In this document: piece by piece, positions 8,164 through 17,448 of the stretch
Layout of the letters: every line of letters starts with the position of its first letter
How positions within the stretch are numbered: the first letter of the stretch is position 1
From: Comamonadaceae bacterium
Lineage (GTDB): Bacteria; Pseudomonadota; Gammaproteobacteria; Burkholderiales; Burkholderiaceae_C
DNA: 32,700 nucleotides
NCBI GenBank assembly: GCA_013823485.1
Contig: PNMF01000020.1
Coordinates: 1 to 32,700 of the forward strand
Reading direction: 5' to 3'
Program-made: the position numbers and the translations under genes
The notes under the pieces: model-generated
What the model was told of the DNA's origin: nothing
Databases searched by the model: none
The model's input: the letters and a program-made list of their open reading frames with translations, nothing else

Positions 8164-8834
8164 TTCTGCCGATTGACCGGGTCGATCCGCCGCTCCCGGT
8201 CGGCCGGCTGCAGCAGCACCACCAGCGCCCCGGCACCGCCTTCGGCCGGGCGGGCCTGCACAAACGCCAGCACCTCGCGCTTCTGCACCAGCCAGCGCAG
8301 CACCCGGGTCTTGAGCACCGGGGTGCGCCCGGGCGATCCCAGACCCTTGCCGTGCACCACGCGCACGCAGCGCAGGCCGTGGCGGTGGCATTCGCGGATG
8401 AATTGGCCCAGCGCCTCGCGCGCTTCGTCGATGCGCAGGCCGTGCAGATCGATGTGGCGCTGGATGCTCCAGCGGCCTTCGCGCAGCTTGCGCACCACGT
8501 CCGGCCCCAGCCCGGGCCGGCGGTAGCTCAGCAGGTCGTCGGTGTGCAGCAGGGTCTCGACGTCAAAATCGTCGGATAGCGCTTCGTGCATCACCCGGGC
8601 CTCGTCGAGCTGGCGCTGCACCGGCAGGGTGGACGGGGCGGCAGGCCGCTGCTCCACCCGCCCGTGGGCGGGCAGCCGCACCACCGGGCCCACCGCCAGT
8701 TCAAACAACCGCTGTTCGCGTTCCCGGCGGCGCTCGGCTTCGCGCCGCGCCGCCTCTTCGGCTTCCAGCCGGGCCGCATGTTCGGCCATGGCGCGCCGTA
8801 TCTGCTTGAGTTCGGCGAGCGACTGGATCTTCAT
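8160..8834 (-). CDS. Smr-domain protein (putative nicking endonuclease)
   Basis: A 224-residue protein whose C-terminal half is an Smr domain, the fold found at the end of MutS2 and in stand-alone DNA/RNA nicking proteins. The diagnostic motifs are IDLHGLR (residues 128-134) and VVHGKGLGSPG (159-169). The N-terminal 50 residues are a charged helix rich in Ala, Glu and Arg, probably coiled-coil, as is usual in stand-alone proteobacterial members (SmrA/SmrB class). The gene lies 55 bases downstream of radC on the same strand, so co-transcription of two putative DNA-processing genes is likely. Its TAG overlaps the TAG of the convergent oxidase gene within CTAG. Confidence 0.9.
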   Translation of the reverse strand: MKIQSLAELKQIRRAMAEHAARLEAEEAARREAERRREREQRLFELAVGPVVRLPAHGRVEQRPAAPSTLPVQRQLDEARVMHEALSDDFDVETLLHTDDLLSYRRPGLGPDVVRKLREGRWSIQRHIDLHGLRIDEAREALGQFIRECHRHGLRCVRVVHGKGLGSPGRTPVLKTRVLRWLVQKREVLAFVQARPAEGGAGALVVLLQPADRERRIDPVNRQN

Positions 8835-8846
8835 GCCGCCGATTGT

Positions 8847-8868
8847 CGCCGCCGTCCGTCAGGCGGCG
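8847..8868 (-). other. GC-rich hairpin between radC and smr
   Basis: A 7-base inverted repeat (CGCCGCC/GGCGGCG) around an 8-base loop in the 55-base gap between the two genes. There is no T-tract on either strand, so it is not a standard terminator; it may pause transcription or protect an mRNA end. Confidence 0.3.
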
Positions 8869-8889
8869 GGCGATGGGTTCACATGCCCT

Positions 8890-9582
8890 TCAGACCAGCC
8901 CCATCTCGGCCATGGAGGCCACCCGGTGGCGGGTGACGATGAAGTGGTCCAGCACCCGCACATCCACCAGCGCCAGCGCGTTGCGCAGGGTGGCGGTGAG
9001 CGATTCGTCGGCCCGCGACGGCATGCACTGACCGCTCGGGTGGTTGTGGGCCAGCACCACGCATGCCGCCTGGTGGTGCAGGGCGCGCACCACCACTTCG
9101 CGCGGGTAGACGCTGGTCTGGTTCAGCGTGCCGCGGAACATTTCCTCGCAGGCCAGCAGGCGCAGCCCGCTGTCCAGGAACACCACCGAAAACACCTCGT
9201 GCGGCAGCGAGCCCATGCGCAGCTGCAGGTAGTCGCGGACCGCCATGGCGTTGTCCATGACCGGCGTCTGCTTCATTTCTTCATGCAGCGAACGCCGCAC
9301 CAGTTCCAGCACGGCCAGCAGTTCGGCCCGCTTGGCCGGACCCAGGCCGCGCACGCCGGTCAGTTCGGCGGAGCTGGCCTGCAGCAGGCCGCGCACGCCG
9401 CCGAAGCGGTCGAGCAGGTCCTGGGCCATCTGCAGCACATGCCGCCCCGGCAGGCCGGTGCGCAGCAGGATGGCCAGCAGCTCGGCGTCGACCAGCGAGC
9501 CCGGCCCGTGGCTCAGGAGTTTTTCGCGCGGGCGGGCCTGGCTGGGCAGGCCCTTGAAACCTTGGAAGGCGATCTCCTGCAT
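8890..9582 (-). CDS. radC: RadC-family JAB-domain protein
   Basis: A 230-residue protein of the RadC family (historically called a DNA repair protein, but that role is disputed). The N-terminal part has a helix-hairpin-helix-like segment ([15 protein letters not shown], about 74-88). The C-terminal JAB/JAMM metalloprotease-like domain has the full metal-binding motif [14 protein letters not shown] (His179, His181, Asp192). Length and motif spacing are normal for the family. It is transcribed away from fkpB; the 96 bases between them must hold both promoters. Confidence 0.93.
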   Translation of the reverse strand: MQEIAFQGFKGLPSQARPREKLLSHGPGSLVDAELLAILLRTGLPGRHVLQMAQDLLDRFGGVRGLLQASSAELTGVRGLGPAKRAELLAVLELVRRSLHEEMKQTPVMDNAMAVRDYLQLRMGSLPHEVFSVVFLDSGLRLLACEEMFRGTLNQTSVYPREVVVRALHHQAACVVLAHNHPSGQCMPSRADESLTATLRNALALVDVRVLDHFIVTRHRVASMAEMGLV

Positions 9583-9613
9583 GGCGGCTCCGGGAAGATG
9601 GGAGCGGGCTTTT

Positions 9614-9619
9614 TACAAT
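9614..9619 (+). promoter_or_regulatory. Possible -10 element for fkpB-ispH
   Basis: TACAAT sits in the only AT-rich patch (CTTTTTACAATACAGG) of the 96-base radC/fkpB divergent region, 60 bases before the fkpB ATG. I see no good -35 at 16-18 bases upstream, so confidence is low. Confidence 0.35.
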
Positions 9620-9678
9620 ACAGGCTTTGTCGGTACACCCCGACGTTCCCCACCGGTCTCCCATCAGGCCCCACCACC

Positions 9679-10125
9679 ATGCCCCAGGTCCAAGACGGCT
9701 CCTTCCTCACGCTGCACTACCGCATGTCCGATCTGCAGGGCCGGGCCTACATCGACACCTTCTCCGGTGCGCCGGCCACCCTCAGCCTGGGCTCCGGCCA
9801 GTTGTCGCCGGCCATCGAGCAGCGCCTGCTCGGCCTGGAGGAGGGCACGCAGACCGTGATCGAGCTGGCGGCCGGCGAGGCCTTCGGCGAGCGCCAGCCG
9901 GAGATGCTGCAATGGGTGGCCCGCAAGCTGCTGAACGAGCTGGGCGACCCGCACGAGCGTTACGCGCCGGGCGATGTGGTGCAGTTCCCCACGCCCGACG
10001 GGCAGGGCACCTATGCCGGCGCGGTGCGCGAGGTGCGCGACGACGGCGCCGTTCTGTTCGACTTCAACCACCCGCTGGCCGGCCAACCGGTCCGGTTCGA
10101 GGTGCAACTCATCGGGGTGCTGTGA
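9679..10125 (+). CDS. fkpB: FKBP-type peptidyl-prolyl isomerase, SlpA/FkpB-like
   Basis: A 148-residue cytoplasmic prolyl isomerase and chaperone of the SlyD/SlpA branch of FKBPs. It begins with the FKBP strand [15 protein letters not shown], continues with the flap start ([26 protein letters not shown]) and an inserted-in-flap domain, and ends with the conserved [20 protein letters not shown] typical of SlyD/SlpA. The ATG at 9679 is chosen because the family starts here, although the frame is open far upstream. The stop TGA overlaps the ispH ATG (TGATG); the fkpB-ispH pairing is a common arrangement in proteobacteria, which strengthens both calls. Confidence 0.93.
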   Translation: MPQVQDGSFLTLHYRMSDLQGRAYIDTFSGAPATLSLGSGQLSPAIEQRLLGLEEGTQTVIELAAGEAFGERQPEMLQWVARKLLNELGDPHERYAPGDVVQFPTPDGQGTYAGAVREVRDDGAVLFDFNHPLAGQPVRFEVQLIGVL

Positions 10126-11072
10126 TGCTGCAGGACATCGTGCTGGCCGAACCGCGTGGCTTCTGTGCCGGCGTGGACCGGGCCATCGAGATCGTGGAAC
10201 GTGCGCTGGCCAAATTCGGCGCGCCCATCTATGTGCGCCATGAAATCGTGCACAACACCTATGTGGTCAACGACCTCAAATCCAAGGGCGCCATCTTCAT
10301 CGAGGAACTGTCCGAGGTGCCGCCCGGCGCCACGCTGGTGTTCTCGGCCCACGGCGTGAGCAAGGCCATCCAGCAGGAGGCGCAGCGCCGGGGCTTCCAT
10401 GTCTTTGACGCCACCTGCCCGCTGGTGACCAAGGTGCATGTGGAGGTGGCCAAGCTGCACCGCGAGGGCTTCGAGTTCATCATGATCGGCCACAAGGGCC
10501 ACCCCGAGGTCGAGGGCACCATGGGCCAGCTCGAGAGCGGCATCCACCTGGTCGAGGATGTGGCCGATGTGGCCCGGGTGCAGCCCCTGCAGACCGAGAA
10601 GCTGGCGGTCGTCACCCAGACCACGCTGTCGGTGGACGACGCCGCCGAAATTGCCGCTGCCGTCAAGGCCCGGTTCCCGCAGGTGCGTGAACCCAAGCAG
10701 CAGGACATCTGCTACGCCACCCAGAACCGCCAGGACGCGGTCAAGCTGCTCAGCCCGCAGGTGGACGTGGTCATCGTGGTGGGCAGCCCCACCAGCTCCA
10801 ACAGCAACCGCCTGCGCGAGGTGGCCCTGAAGCTGGGCACCCGCAGCCACATGGTCGACAGCGCCGACGAACTGCGCCCCGAATGGTTCGAGGGCGCGGT
10901 GCGCGTCGGCCTCACCGCCGGTGCATCGGCACCGGAGATCCTGGTGCAGCAGGTCATCGAACGCATCAAGGTCCTGGGCGCCATTTCGGTCCGGTCCATG
11001 GACGGACTGGTCGAGACCACCAAGTTCCCGCTGCCCAAGGGCCTGCGCATCGATGGCGCACCCGACGCCTGA
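10125..11072 (+). CDS. ispH: 4-hydroxy-3-methylbut-2-enyl diphosphate reductase
   Basis: A 315-residue [4Fe-4S] enzyme that performs the last step of the non-mevalonate isoprenoid pathway, giving IPP and DMAPP. The three cluster cysteines are present: Cys14 (GFCAGV), Cys98 (DATCPLV) and Cys196 ([10 protein letters not shown]). The substrate-binding residues His43, His76 and the HPEVEGT loop with Glu128 are also seen. The C-terminal [10 protein letters not shown] signature is present. The start overlaps the fkpB stop by one base, so it is translationally coupled. Confidence 0.98.
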   Translation: MLQDIVLAEPRGFCAGVDRAIEIVERALAKFGAPIYVRHEIVHNTYVVNDLKSKGAIFIEELSEVPPGATLVFSAHGVSKAIQQEAQRRGFHVFDATCPLVTKVHVEVAKLHREGFEFIMIGHKGHPEVEGTMGQLESGIHLVEDVADVARVQPLQTEKLAVVTQTTLSVDDAAEIAAAVKARFPQVREPKQQDICYATQNRQDAVKLLSPQVDVVIVVGSPTSSNSNRLREVALKLGTRSHMVDSADELRPEWFEGAVRVGLTAGASAPEILVQQVIERIKVLGAISVRSMDGLVETTKFPLPKGLRIDGAPDA

Positions 11073-12428
<1,356 letters not shown>

Positions 12429-12440
12429 GGCGGGTCGGGT

Positions 12441-12797
12441 TCAGCGCCGGCGCACCCGGTCGCTCTTGCGGGTGCGCACGAAAAAATCGTCCGGTTTGGT
12501 GCGCACCCAGGCCACGAAGGACTGCAGGGCGGGGTGGGCCAGCAGCTGCGGCACGCTGTGGTAGCTGCGGGCCAGTTCCGTCTCGGTCAGCACGGCGTGG
12601 ATCTGCCGATGGCAGATGCGGTGCAGGTCGACGGTGCCGCGCCCGCCCTTGCTCTTGGGCACCAGGTGGTGCGCGTCGCGTTGCTGCGGCGGAATCGGGC
12701 GGCCGCAGAGCGGGCAGTCGGGCAGGGTGCCACCGCTGTGGAGCGCCCGTTCGGCTTCCTCCAGCGCCGCCAGGGCCAGCGCCTTGGCCCGCCTCAT
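12441..12797 (-). CDS. Small HNH endonuclease-like protein
   Basis: A 118-residue protein with a zinc-knuckle HNH fold: CPLC (Cys28, Cys31), DAHHLVPKSKGG (His43, His44) and LHRICHRQIH (Cys62, His63, His67). This is the arrangement of small stand-alone HNH proteins; DNA or RNA cleavage is inferred from the family and not shown. The ATG overlaps the TGA of the upstream sugar dehydrogenase (ATGA on the minus strand), so it is probably translated by coupling. The frame is open upstream, but only inside the dehydrogenase gene. The C-terminus is strongly basic (FVRTRKSDRVRRR), consistent with nucleic-acid binding. Confidence 0.85.
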   Translation of the reverse strand: MRRAKALALAALEEAERALHSGGTLPDCPLCGRPIPPQQRDAHHLVPKSKGGRGTVDLHRICHRQIHAVLTETELARSYHSVPQLLAHPALQSFVAWVRTKPDDFFVRTRKSDRVRRR

Positions 12798-13927
12798 GGG
12801 GTGGCTGGCACCACCCGCAGCACACGGCCCTGCGGGCTGTCGGTCAGCAGCCAGAGCGCGCCGTCCGGGCCGGCCCGCACATCGCGGATGCGTTCGCCCA
12901 GCTCCTGGAACAGCAGCTCCTGATCGCCCGACGGGCCCTTTTGCGGGTCGGCCATGGGCACGCGGCGCACGCTGCGCTCCTTCAGGGCGGCCACGAACAG
13001 GCTGCCGCGCCAGGCCGGGAACAGCCCGCCGCCGTACCAGGTGAGGCCGGCCGGCGCGATGGAGGGCGTCCACTCCAGCAGCGGTGCTTCCATGCCCGGC
13101 AGGCTGCGGAACGGCGTGACCCGGGCATAGGTGTAGTCGACCCCGCCGGTCACGGCCGGCCAGCCGTAGTTGGCACCGGGCCGCAGGCGGTTCAGCTCGT
13201 CGCCGCCGCGCGCTCCGTGTTCGTGGGCATAGGCCACCCCGTCGACCACCACCACGCCCTGCGGGTTGCGGTGCCCGACCGACCAGATTTCAGGCCGCGC
13301 CCCGGCCCGGTTCACGAACGGGTTGTCGGCCGGCACCGAGCCGTCGGCCCGGATGCGCATGAACTTGCCCAGGTGGGTGTGCAGCCGCTGGGCGTCGGTC
13401 CGCTCCAGGTTGCCGTCGCCCATGCCCAGCAGCAGGCTGCCATCGGCCAGCCAGGCCATGCGGCCGCCGAAATGCTGGGTCTCGGTCTTGGCGGGTTGCG
13501 AGGTGAAGATGGGCCGCGCGTCCACCAGCCGGTCGCCCTCCAGCGTGGCGGCGGTCACCCGCAGGTGGTTGGCCTGGGGCTGTCCATGGGCGTACGACAG
13601 CAGGATGCGCCGATTGCGGGCAAAGTCCGGGTCGGGCAGCACCTCGAACAGACCGGACTGCCCCTGCGACAGCACCGGGGGAACGCCGGCCACCGGATCG
13701 GGTCGGAGCTGCGGGCGCCCGTCAGGGCCGGGTTCGATCAGGCGCAGCCGGCCGGGGCGCTCGGTCACCAGCATCCGCCCGTCCGGCAGGAAGGCCAGCG
13801 ACCACGGGTGGTCCAGACCGGTGGCCACCGTCTCGACGCGGTAGGCGGCCGTCTGGGCCTGCAGGGGCAGCGTGACGGCCCAGGCCAGCCAGCCCGCGAA
13901 AAACATCAGTGAATTTTTCATCGACAC
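12794..13927 (-). CDS. PQQ-dependent aldose sugar dehydrogenase, Asd/YliI-like
   Basis: A 377-residue exported enzyme of the soluble glucose dehydrogenase fold (six-bladed propeller) that oxidises aldose sugars in the periplasm with pyrroloquinoline quinone. A signal peptide (to about residue 25, LQAQ) is followed by family marks DHPWSLAFLPDGRMLVTERPGRL, the catalytic QHFGGRM (His152), GDGNLERTDAQ, GHRNPQG, HEHGARGGDELN, GANYGWP and a C-terminal propeller repeat (GPDGALWLLTD). An ATG two codons in (13921) is an equally plausible start. No PQQ biosynthesis genes are in the window. The gene is divergent from a small membrane protein gene with almost no space between them. Confidence 0.92.
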   Translation of the reverse strand: MSMKNSLMFFAGWLAWAVTLPLQAQTAAYRVETVATGLDHPWSLAFLPDGRMLVTERPGRLRLIEPGPDGRPQLRPDPVAGVPPVLSQGQSGLFEVLPDPDFARNRRILLSYAHGQPQANHLRVTAATLEGDRLVDARPIFTSQPAKTETQHFGGRMAWLADGSLLLGMGDGNLERTDAQRLHTHLGKFMRIRADGSVPADNPFVNRAGARPEIWSVGHRNPQGVVVVDGVAYAHEHGARGGDELNRLRPGANYGWPAVTGGVDYTYARVTPFRSLPGMEAPLLEWTPSIAPAGLTWYGGGLFPAWRGSLFVAALKERSVRRVPMADPQKGPSGDQELLFQELGERIRDVRAGPDGALWLLTDSPQGRVLRVVPATP

Positions 13928-13932
13928 GAATC

Positions 13933-14415
13933 ATGGAACAAAGCCGAATGACCCATGTGATGCCGCCCTTTGCCGCGCGGTTCCTGCCGCGTCGACCGGG
14001 CCTGCTGGTGCTGGCCTGGTTGCTGGCCACCGCGTGGGGTTCGGTGGTGCAGACCCAGTGGAACCTGCAGGCGCTCGTGGCCCTGGGGCTGGACCTGCCC
14101 CTGGCCCTGCGCCTGCAGACCACCGCACAGGACCTGCTGAGCTTCGGCCCCGTCTACGCCGGCATCGTGGCCGCCGGCTGGCTGCCGGCAGTGGTGGTTG
14201 CGCTTGGCCTGGGGCGGCTCTGGCCGGCCGGGCGCACGGCGCTGCTGGCTGCGGCGGGCGGTGTCGGGCTGATCGTGGCGGTGCGGGCCGTGGATGCGGT
14301 GGCGCCGATGCCGGCCTTCATCGACGCCACCCGGGGCTGGCCAGGGCTGCTGGCCATGGCGGCCGGTGCGGCGTTGGCGGCCGGGCTGTACGGGCTGCTC
14401 AGCCGGCGCGGGTGA
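13933..14415 (+). CDS. Small four-helix membrane protein, unknown
   Basis: A protein of about 160 residues with four hydrophobic segments: GLLVLAWLLATAWGSVV, GPVYAGIVAAGWLPAVVVALGLG, TALLAAAGGVGLIVAV and GLLAMAAGAALAAGLYGLL. I do not recognise the family. The start is uncertain: ATG at 13933 or 13948 are best, because an earlier ATG at 13909 would overlap the divergent dehydrogenase gene. With so little intergenic space, the promoters of this gene and the dehydrogenase must lie inside each other's coding starts. It ends 9 bases before the convergent Fic gene. Confidence 0.7.
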   Translation: MEQSRMTHVMPPFAARFLPRRPGLLVLAWLLATAWGSVVQTQWNLQALVALGLDLPLALRLQTTAQDLLSFGPVYAGIVAAGWLPAVVVALGLGRLWPAGRTALLAAAGGVGLIVAVRAVDAVAPMPAFIDATRGWPGLLAMAAGAALAAGLYGLLSRRG

Positions 14416-14424
14416 GCCGGGCTT

Positions 14425-15666
14425 TCAGCGACCCAGGGCTTCGTCTTCCTCGGCTTCGGGCCAGAGGGCGGGGAAGTAGTAGCGCAGCGCCCGGTTCGGT
14501 ATGCCGAAGCGCACCGGGCCGTAGGGCGAATCGGTCTTCAGGAAGCCTTCGCGCAGCAGGTCCGACACCAGCTGGGTGGCCTTGCGCTCGCCCAGCCCGG
14601 TCATGGCCTTGAAGTCGGCCCGCGGCAGCGGTGTCTGCGACATGAACAGGTGATGCAGCGGCAGCAGCGCGGCAGGGCCGACGCCGCGCTTGACCACCGC
14701 GTCTTCCACATGCAGACAGGCGGCGATGCGGTCGCGCACCTGGCGGGTGTCCAGCCGTGAGGCCATGAAGCGGGCCTGGTCGAGGCACACCTCCAGCACA
14801 TAGCCGATCCAGTCGATCAGCGCGGCTTGCGACAGGTTGCCCCGCCCGTCATGGTCGCCCCGGCGGTGTTCGTCGGCCGCCTGCAGCAGGGCCCGGTAGC
14901 GGTCCTGTGTCCGGGCAAAGCCGCGCAACGGGGACCACAGGCCTTTGGTGAATCCGGCCGAGAACAGGCCCAGGTGGGTGTGCAGGCGGCAGAGTCGACC
15001 GTTGCCATCCGGGTACGGGTGGATCCAGGCCAGTCGGTGATGGGACGCCGCGATCGCCACCAGCGTGGCTTCACCCCGGCGGGCCTGGCGATACACCTCG
15101 CCCCAGCGTTCCAGAAACGCTGGCACCGATGTGTGCAACGGCGCTTCGTGCCGACCCACCGCCACCTGCCGGTCGCGCAGCCGGCCGGGCACCAGGAGCG
15201 ATCCGTCCGTGAGCCGAAGGTCCTGGTCCGGCAGCCCGTCGAACAGCGCCGCATGCAGGGTGCCGAGCGCCTCGGTGCTGTAGAGCCAGGCGTCTTGCTG
15301 GCCGGGGTCGCGGGCCTGCGCTGCCAGGTGGTCTTCCAGTGTCTGCTCGGCCTGCATGTGCGCCACCGCCAGCCGCTGCTTGCGGGCGATGTCCTGGTCG
15401 ACGGAAAAATCCCGGGCCAAGGCCCGGTCGATTTCCGAGGGGCGGGTGTGTTCGCCCTCGATCAGGTTGGTGTAGAACGAATTCATCTTGCGCAGCAGCG
15501 TGCGCAATTCGGCCTGCGGGCCTTGGGCGATGGCGGCATGGACCGCCGAACAGGCTGCAATCACGTCGGCCGCACGTTCGTGCAAGGCGTCCAGCCGATG
15601 CCGTTCGGGCAACAAGGGCTCGAACTGGTGGGGGGCGTCGTAAACGTCGATCTTCGGTGCTGTCAT
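14425..15666 (-). CDS. Fic-domain protein (putative AMP-transferase)
   Basis: A 413-residue Fic protein. Fic enzymes transfer AMP (less often other groups) from a nucleotide to a target side chain. The active motif is complete: HPYPDGNGRLCR (His216, Asp220, Asn222, Arg224, Arg227). An N-terminal autoinhibitory helix of the class II type is visible, TNLIEG (Thr66 to Gly71, inhibitory Glu70), so the activity should be self-restrained. The C-terminal region (about 330-400) looks like a winged helix (RADFKAMTGLGERKATQLVSDLLREGF), which in many such proteins binds the operator of its own gene. It stands alone, with AAAGG as a ribosome binding site and an AT-rich upstream region unlike its neighbours. 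Confidence 0.92.
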   Translation of the reverse strand: MTAPKIDVYDAPHQFEPLLPERHRLDALHERAADVIAACSAVHAAIAQGPQAELRTLLRKMNSFYTNLIEGEHTRPSEIDRALARDFSVDQDIARKQRLAVAHMQAEQTLEDHLAAQARDPGQQDAWLYSTEALGTLHAALFDGLPDQDLRLTDGSLLVPGRLRDRQVAVGRHEAPLHTSVPAFLERWGEVYRQARRGEATLVAIAASHHRLAWIHPYPDGNGRLCRLHTHLGLFSAGFTKGLWSPLRGFARTQDRYRALLQAADEHRRGDHDGRGNLSQAALIDWIGYVLEVCLDQARFMASRLDTRQVRDRIAACLHVEDAVVKRGVGPAALLPLHHLFMSQTPLPRADFKAMTGLGERKATQLVSDLLREGFLKTDSPYGPVRFGIPNRALRYYFPALWPEAEEDEALGR

Positions 15667-15685
15667 CTGCGCCTTTCGGTGCGAG

Positions 15686-15714
15686 ATGTTATGCGTAATA
15701 TATGGTTCAGTAAA
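15686..15714 (-). promoter_or_regulatory. Putative sigma-70 promoter of the fic gene
   Basis: On the minus strand, TTTACT and TAACAT are separated by 17 bases, each matching four of six consensus bases, in a locally AT-rich stretch. The -10 lies about 20 bases before the ATG, giving a short leader. Confidence 0.5.
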
Positions 15715-15718
15715 CCAT
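15702..15718. promoter_or_regulatory. Inverted repeat overlapping the fic promoter (possible operator)
   Basis: ATGGTT and AACCAT form a perfect 6-base inverted repeat with a 5-base centre, sitting on the presumed -35 region of fic. Together with the winged-helix-like end of the Fic protein it suggests autoregulation; this is inference. Confidence 0.45.
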
Positions 15719-15730
15719 TGATATGAAATG

Positions 15731-15762
15731 AAAAAACCGGATCATTGCAAAATGATCCGGTT
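15731..15762 (-). terminator. Rho-independent terminator of the Bug/CMD operon
   Basis: A perfect 12-base inverted repeat (AACCGGATCATT/AATGATCCGGTT) around a 4-base loop (GCAA on the plus strand). On the minus strand it runs into TTTTTT, so it ends the transcript of the binding-protein gene, whose stop is about 47 bases upstream of it. Confidence 0.92.
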
Positions 15763-15809
15763 CTTTCGTGCGAGATTCATCGGGCCTTCTTCGCCCGGGT
15801 GTTTGCGGC

Positions 15810-16775
15810 TCAGTCCAGCTGGATGTTCAGCCCCTTGATCAGCGACTGCATCTTGCCCGACTCGGCCTTGATCAGTGCCTCGAACTGCTCGGGCGTGCCC
15901 ACCACCACCTCGGAGCCGATCTCCAGCCATTTGTCCTTGAAGGCGGGGTCGGCAAAGATGGCCTGGATCTCGCTGTTCAGGCGGGTGACGATGGGCTTGG
16001 GCGTGCCGGCGGTGGTCGAGATGCCGTGCCAGGCGTAGTACTCGAAGTCGGCCAGGCCCAGCTCGCTGATCGAGGGCACATCGGGCAGCAGGGGGGAACG
16101 GGTTTTGGTGGTCACCGCCAGCGGACGCAGCTTGCCCGCCTTGATGTGCGGCAGCGAGCTGCCCAGGATGTCGAACATGCTGGTGATCTGGCCGCCCATG
16201 AGGTCGACGATGGCCGGGCCCGCGCCCTTGTACGGGATGTGGGTGATCTCGACCTTGGCCCGCGACTTGAACAGCTCGCCGCCCAGGTGCTGCGGCGTGC
16301 CGTTGCTGGCCGAGCCGAAGGTCACGCGGCTGTCGGGGTTGCGGGCCTGCTCCAGGTAGTCCTTGAAGCTGCGGATCTTGCTGTTGTTCTCGGACACCTC
16401 CAGCACCAGCGGGAACTTCGAGATCTGGATGATGGGCGCGAGGTCCTTGACCGGATCAAAACCCAGCCTCGGGTAGAGGTACTGGTTGGCCGAGAGGTTG
16501 CCGCTGGCGGCCAGCAGGATGGTGTAGCCGTCCGGCTTGGCGCGCACCACCTGGCCGGTGCCGATGTTGCCGCTGGCGCCGGCCTTGTTCTCCACCACCA
16601 CCGGCACGTTGAGCCGTTTCGACAGGGCCGGGCCGATCAGCCGGGCCATCAGGTCGGTCGGGCCGCCGGGCGGGAAGGGCACCACAAAGGTGATGGGGCG
16701 GCTGGGCCAGGCGTCCTGGGCCAGGGCGGCCAGGGGCAGCAGCAGTGCGGCAATCAGGCTGGCTTTGAATTTCAT
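15810..16775 (-). CDS. Bug/TctC-family periplasmic solute-binding protein
   Basis: A 321-residue exported receptor of the tripartite tricarboxylate transporter type, a family greatly expanded in Burkholderiales. It has a signal peptide (MKFKASLIAALLLPLAALAQ), then WPSRPITFVVPFPPGGPTD, the typical first ligand loop, followed by NVPVVVENKAGASGNIG and ITHIPYKGAGPAIVDLMGGQI. The ligand cannot be read from the sequence; carboxylates are usual. The ATG at 16775 is preceded by GGAGA at 8 bases and starts the signal peptide. No TctA or TctB membrane component is nearby, as is common for orphan Bug proteins. It lies 53 bases downstream of the CMD-like gene on the same strand. Confidence 0.93.
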   Translation of the reverse strand: MKFKASLIAALLLPLAALAQDAWPSRPITFVVPFPPGGPTDLMARLIGPALSKRLNVPVVVENKAGASGNIGTGQVVRAKPDGYTILLAASGNLSANQYLYPRLGFDPVKDLAPIIQISKFPLVLEVSENNSKIRSFKDYLEQARNPDSRVTFGSASNGTPQHLGGELFKSRAKVEITHIPYKGAGPAIVDLMGGQITSMFDILGSSLPHIKAGKLRPLAVTTKTRSPLLPDVPSISELGLADFEYYAWHGISTTAGTPKPIVTRLNSEIQAIFADPAFKDKWLEIGSEVVVGTPEQFEALIKAESGKMQSLIKGLNIQLD

Positions 16776-16828
16776 GGGCTTGTCTCCGGGGTTGTTGTGG
16801 GGAAAGGGAGCGGTGGGGAACGGTGGCG

Positions 16829-17353
16829 TCAGCGGGCGTCGTGCGAATGGATCTGCAGCGCCTCCAGAAAGCGCGAGACCATGTTGTAGGCGGCCACCGT
16901 GGCGGTGATCTCCACCACCTCCTGCGGCGTGTGCTGGCCGGCCACGCGGGCGAACACCGCATCGGGCACCTGGACCTGGCGGGTCATGGCGTCGGTGTAG
17001 GCCAGCACGGCCTGCTGCTGTTCGTCGAACAGCGGGCTCTCGGCCCAGTGCTCCAGCGCGTCGAGCTGGGCCTGGCTGATGCCTTCGCGCAGCGCGATGG
17101 GGGCGTGCTGGTCGGCCTCGTAGGGCGCATGGTTGAGCAGCGCCACCCGCATGATGATCAGTTCGCGCAGCCCGCCGGGCAGCGAGTTCTTCTGGCGGAT
17201 CGCGGTCAGGTAGCCCAGCCAGCCTTCGGCAATCGGGCCGCTGTGCAGCAGCATCTGGTAGAGGTGCAGCAGGTTGCCGCGTTCGGCGACGATGCGCTCG
17301 GCCAGGGGGCGAACGTCGTCGCGGGTGCAGTCGGCGTAGGGAAGGCGGGCCAC
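16829..17353 (-). CDS. Carboxymuconolactone decarboxylase-like (AhpD-fold) protein
   Basis: A 174-residue all-helical protein of the CMD/AhpD superfamily. Recognisable parts are LPGGLRELIIMRVALLNHAPYEADQHAPIALREG (about 58-92) and the second helical repeat around TDAMTRQVQVPD and VVEITATVAAYNMVSRFLEAL. The position where redox-active members carry CxxC holds HAPYEADQH, so peroxidase-type chemistry is unlikely; a lactone decarboxylase or dehydratase-like function is more plausible. The start codon is GTG with AGGA 8 bases upstream. It is the first gene of a two-gene operon with the Bug protein and is divergent from the LysR regulator, which probably controls it. Confidence 0.88.
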   Translation of the reverse strand: MARLPYADCTRDDVRPLAERIVAERGNLLHLYQMLLHSGPIAEGWLGYLTAIRQKNSLPGGLRELIIMRVALLNHAPYEADQHAPIALREGISQAQLDALEHWAESPLFDEQQQAVLAYTDAMTRQVQVPDAVFARVAGQHTPQEVVEITATVAAYNMVSRFLEALQIHSHDAR

Positions 17354-17406
17354 AAAAAATGTCCTGTAGGGATCGATGAGCGCGGATTCTGTGGCTCCCC
17401 GATCTA

Positions 17407-17446
17407 TATGAGAAATTCATTTTTGGTATCGATTTATCATTGAATC
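17407..17446. promoter_or_regulatory. Putative LysR-regulator binding region
   Basis: In the AT-rich 95-base divergent region there are two imperfect dyads: ATGA-N5-TCAT (17408-17420, containing a T-N11-A match from 17407 to 17419) and GATT-N8-AATC (17431-17446). Spaced T-N11-A type dyads between a LysR gene and its divergent target are the usual arrangement of this regulator family. Confidence 0.45.
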
Positions 17447-17448
17447 AA

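Noticed and set aside
8847-8868. Hairpin downstream of radC considered as a terminator.
   Set aside because: No T-tract follows it on the minus strand, so it is listed only as an unassigned hairpin.
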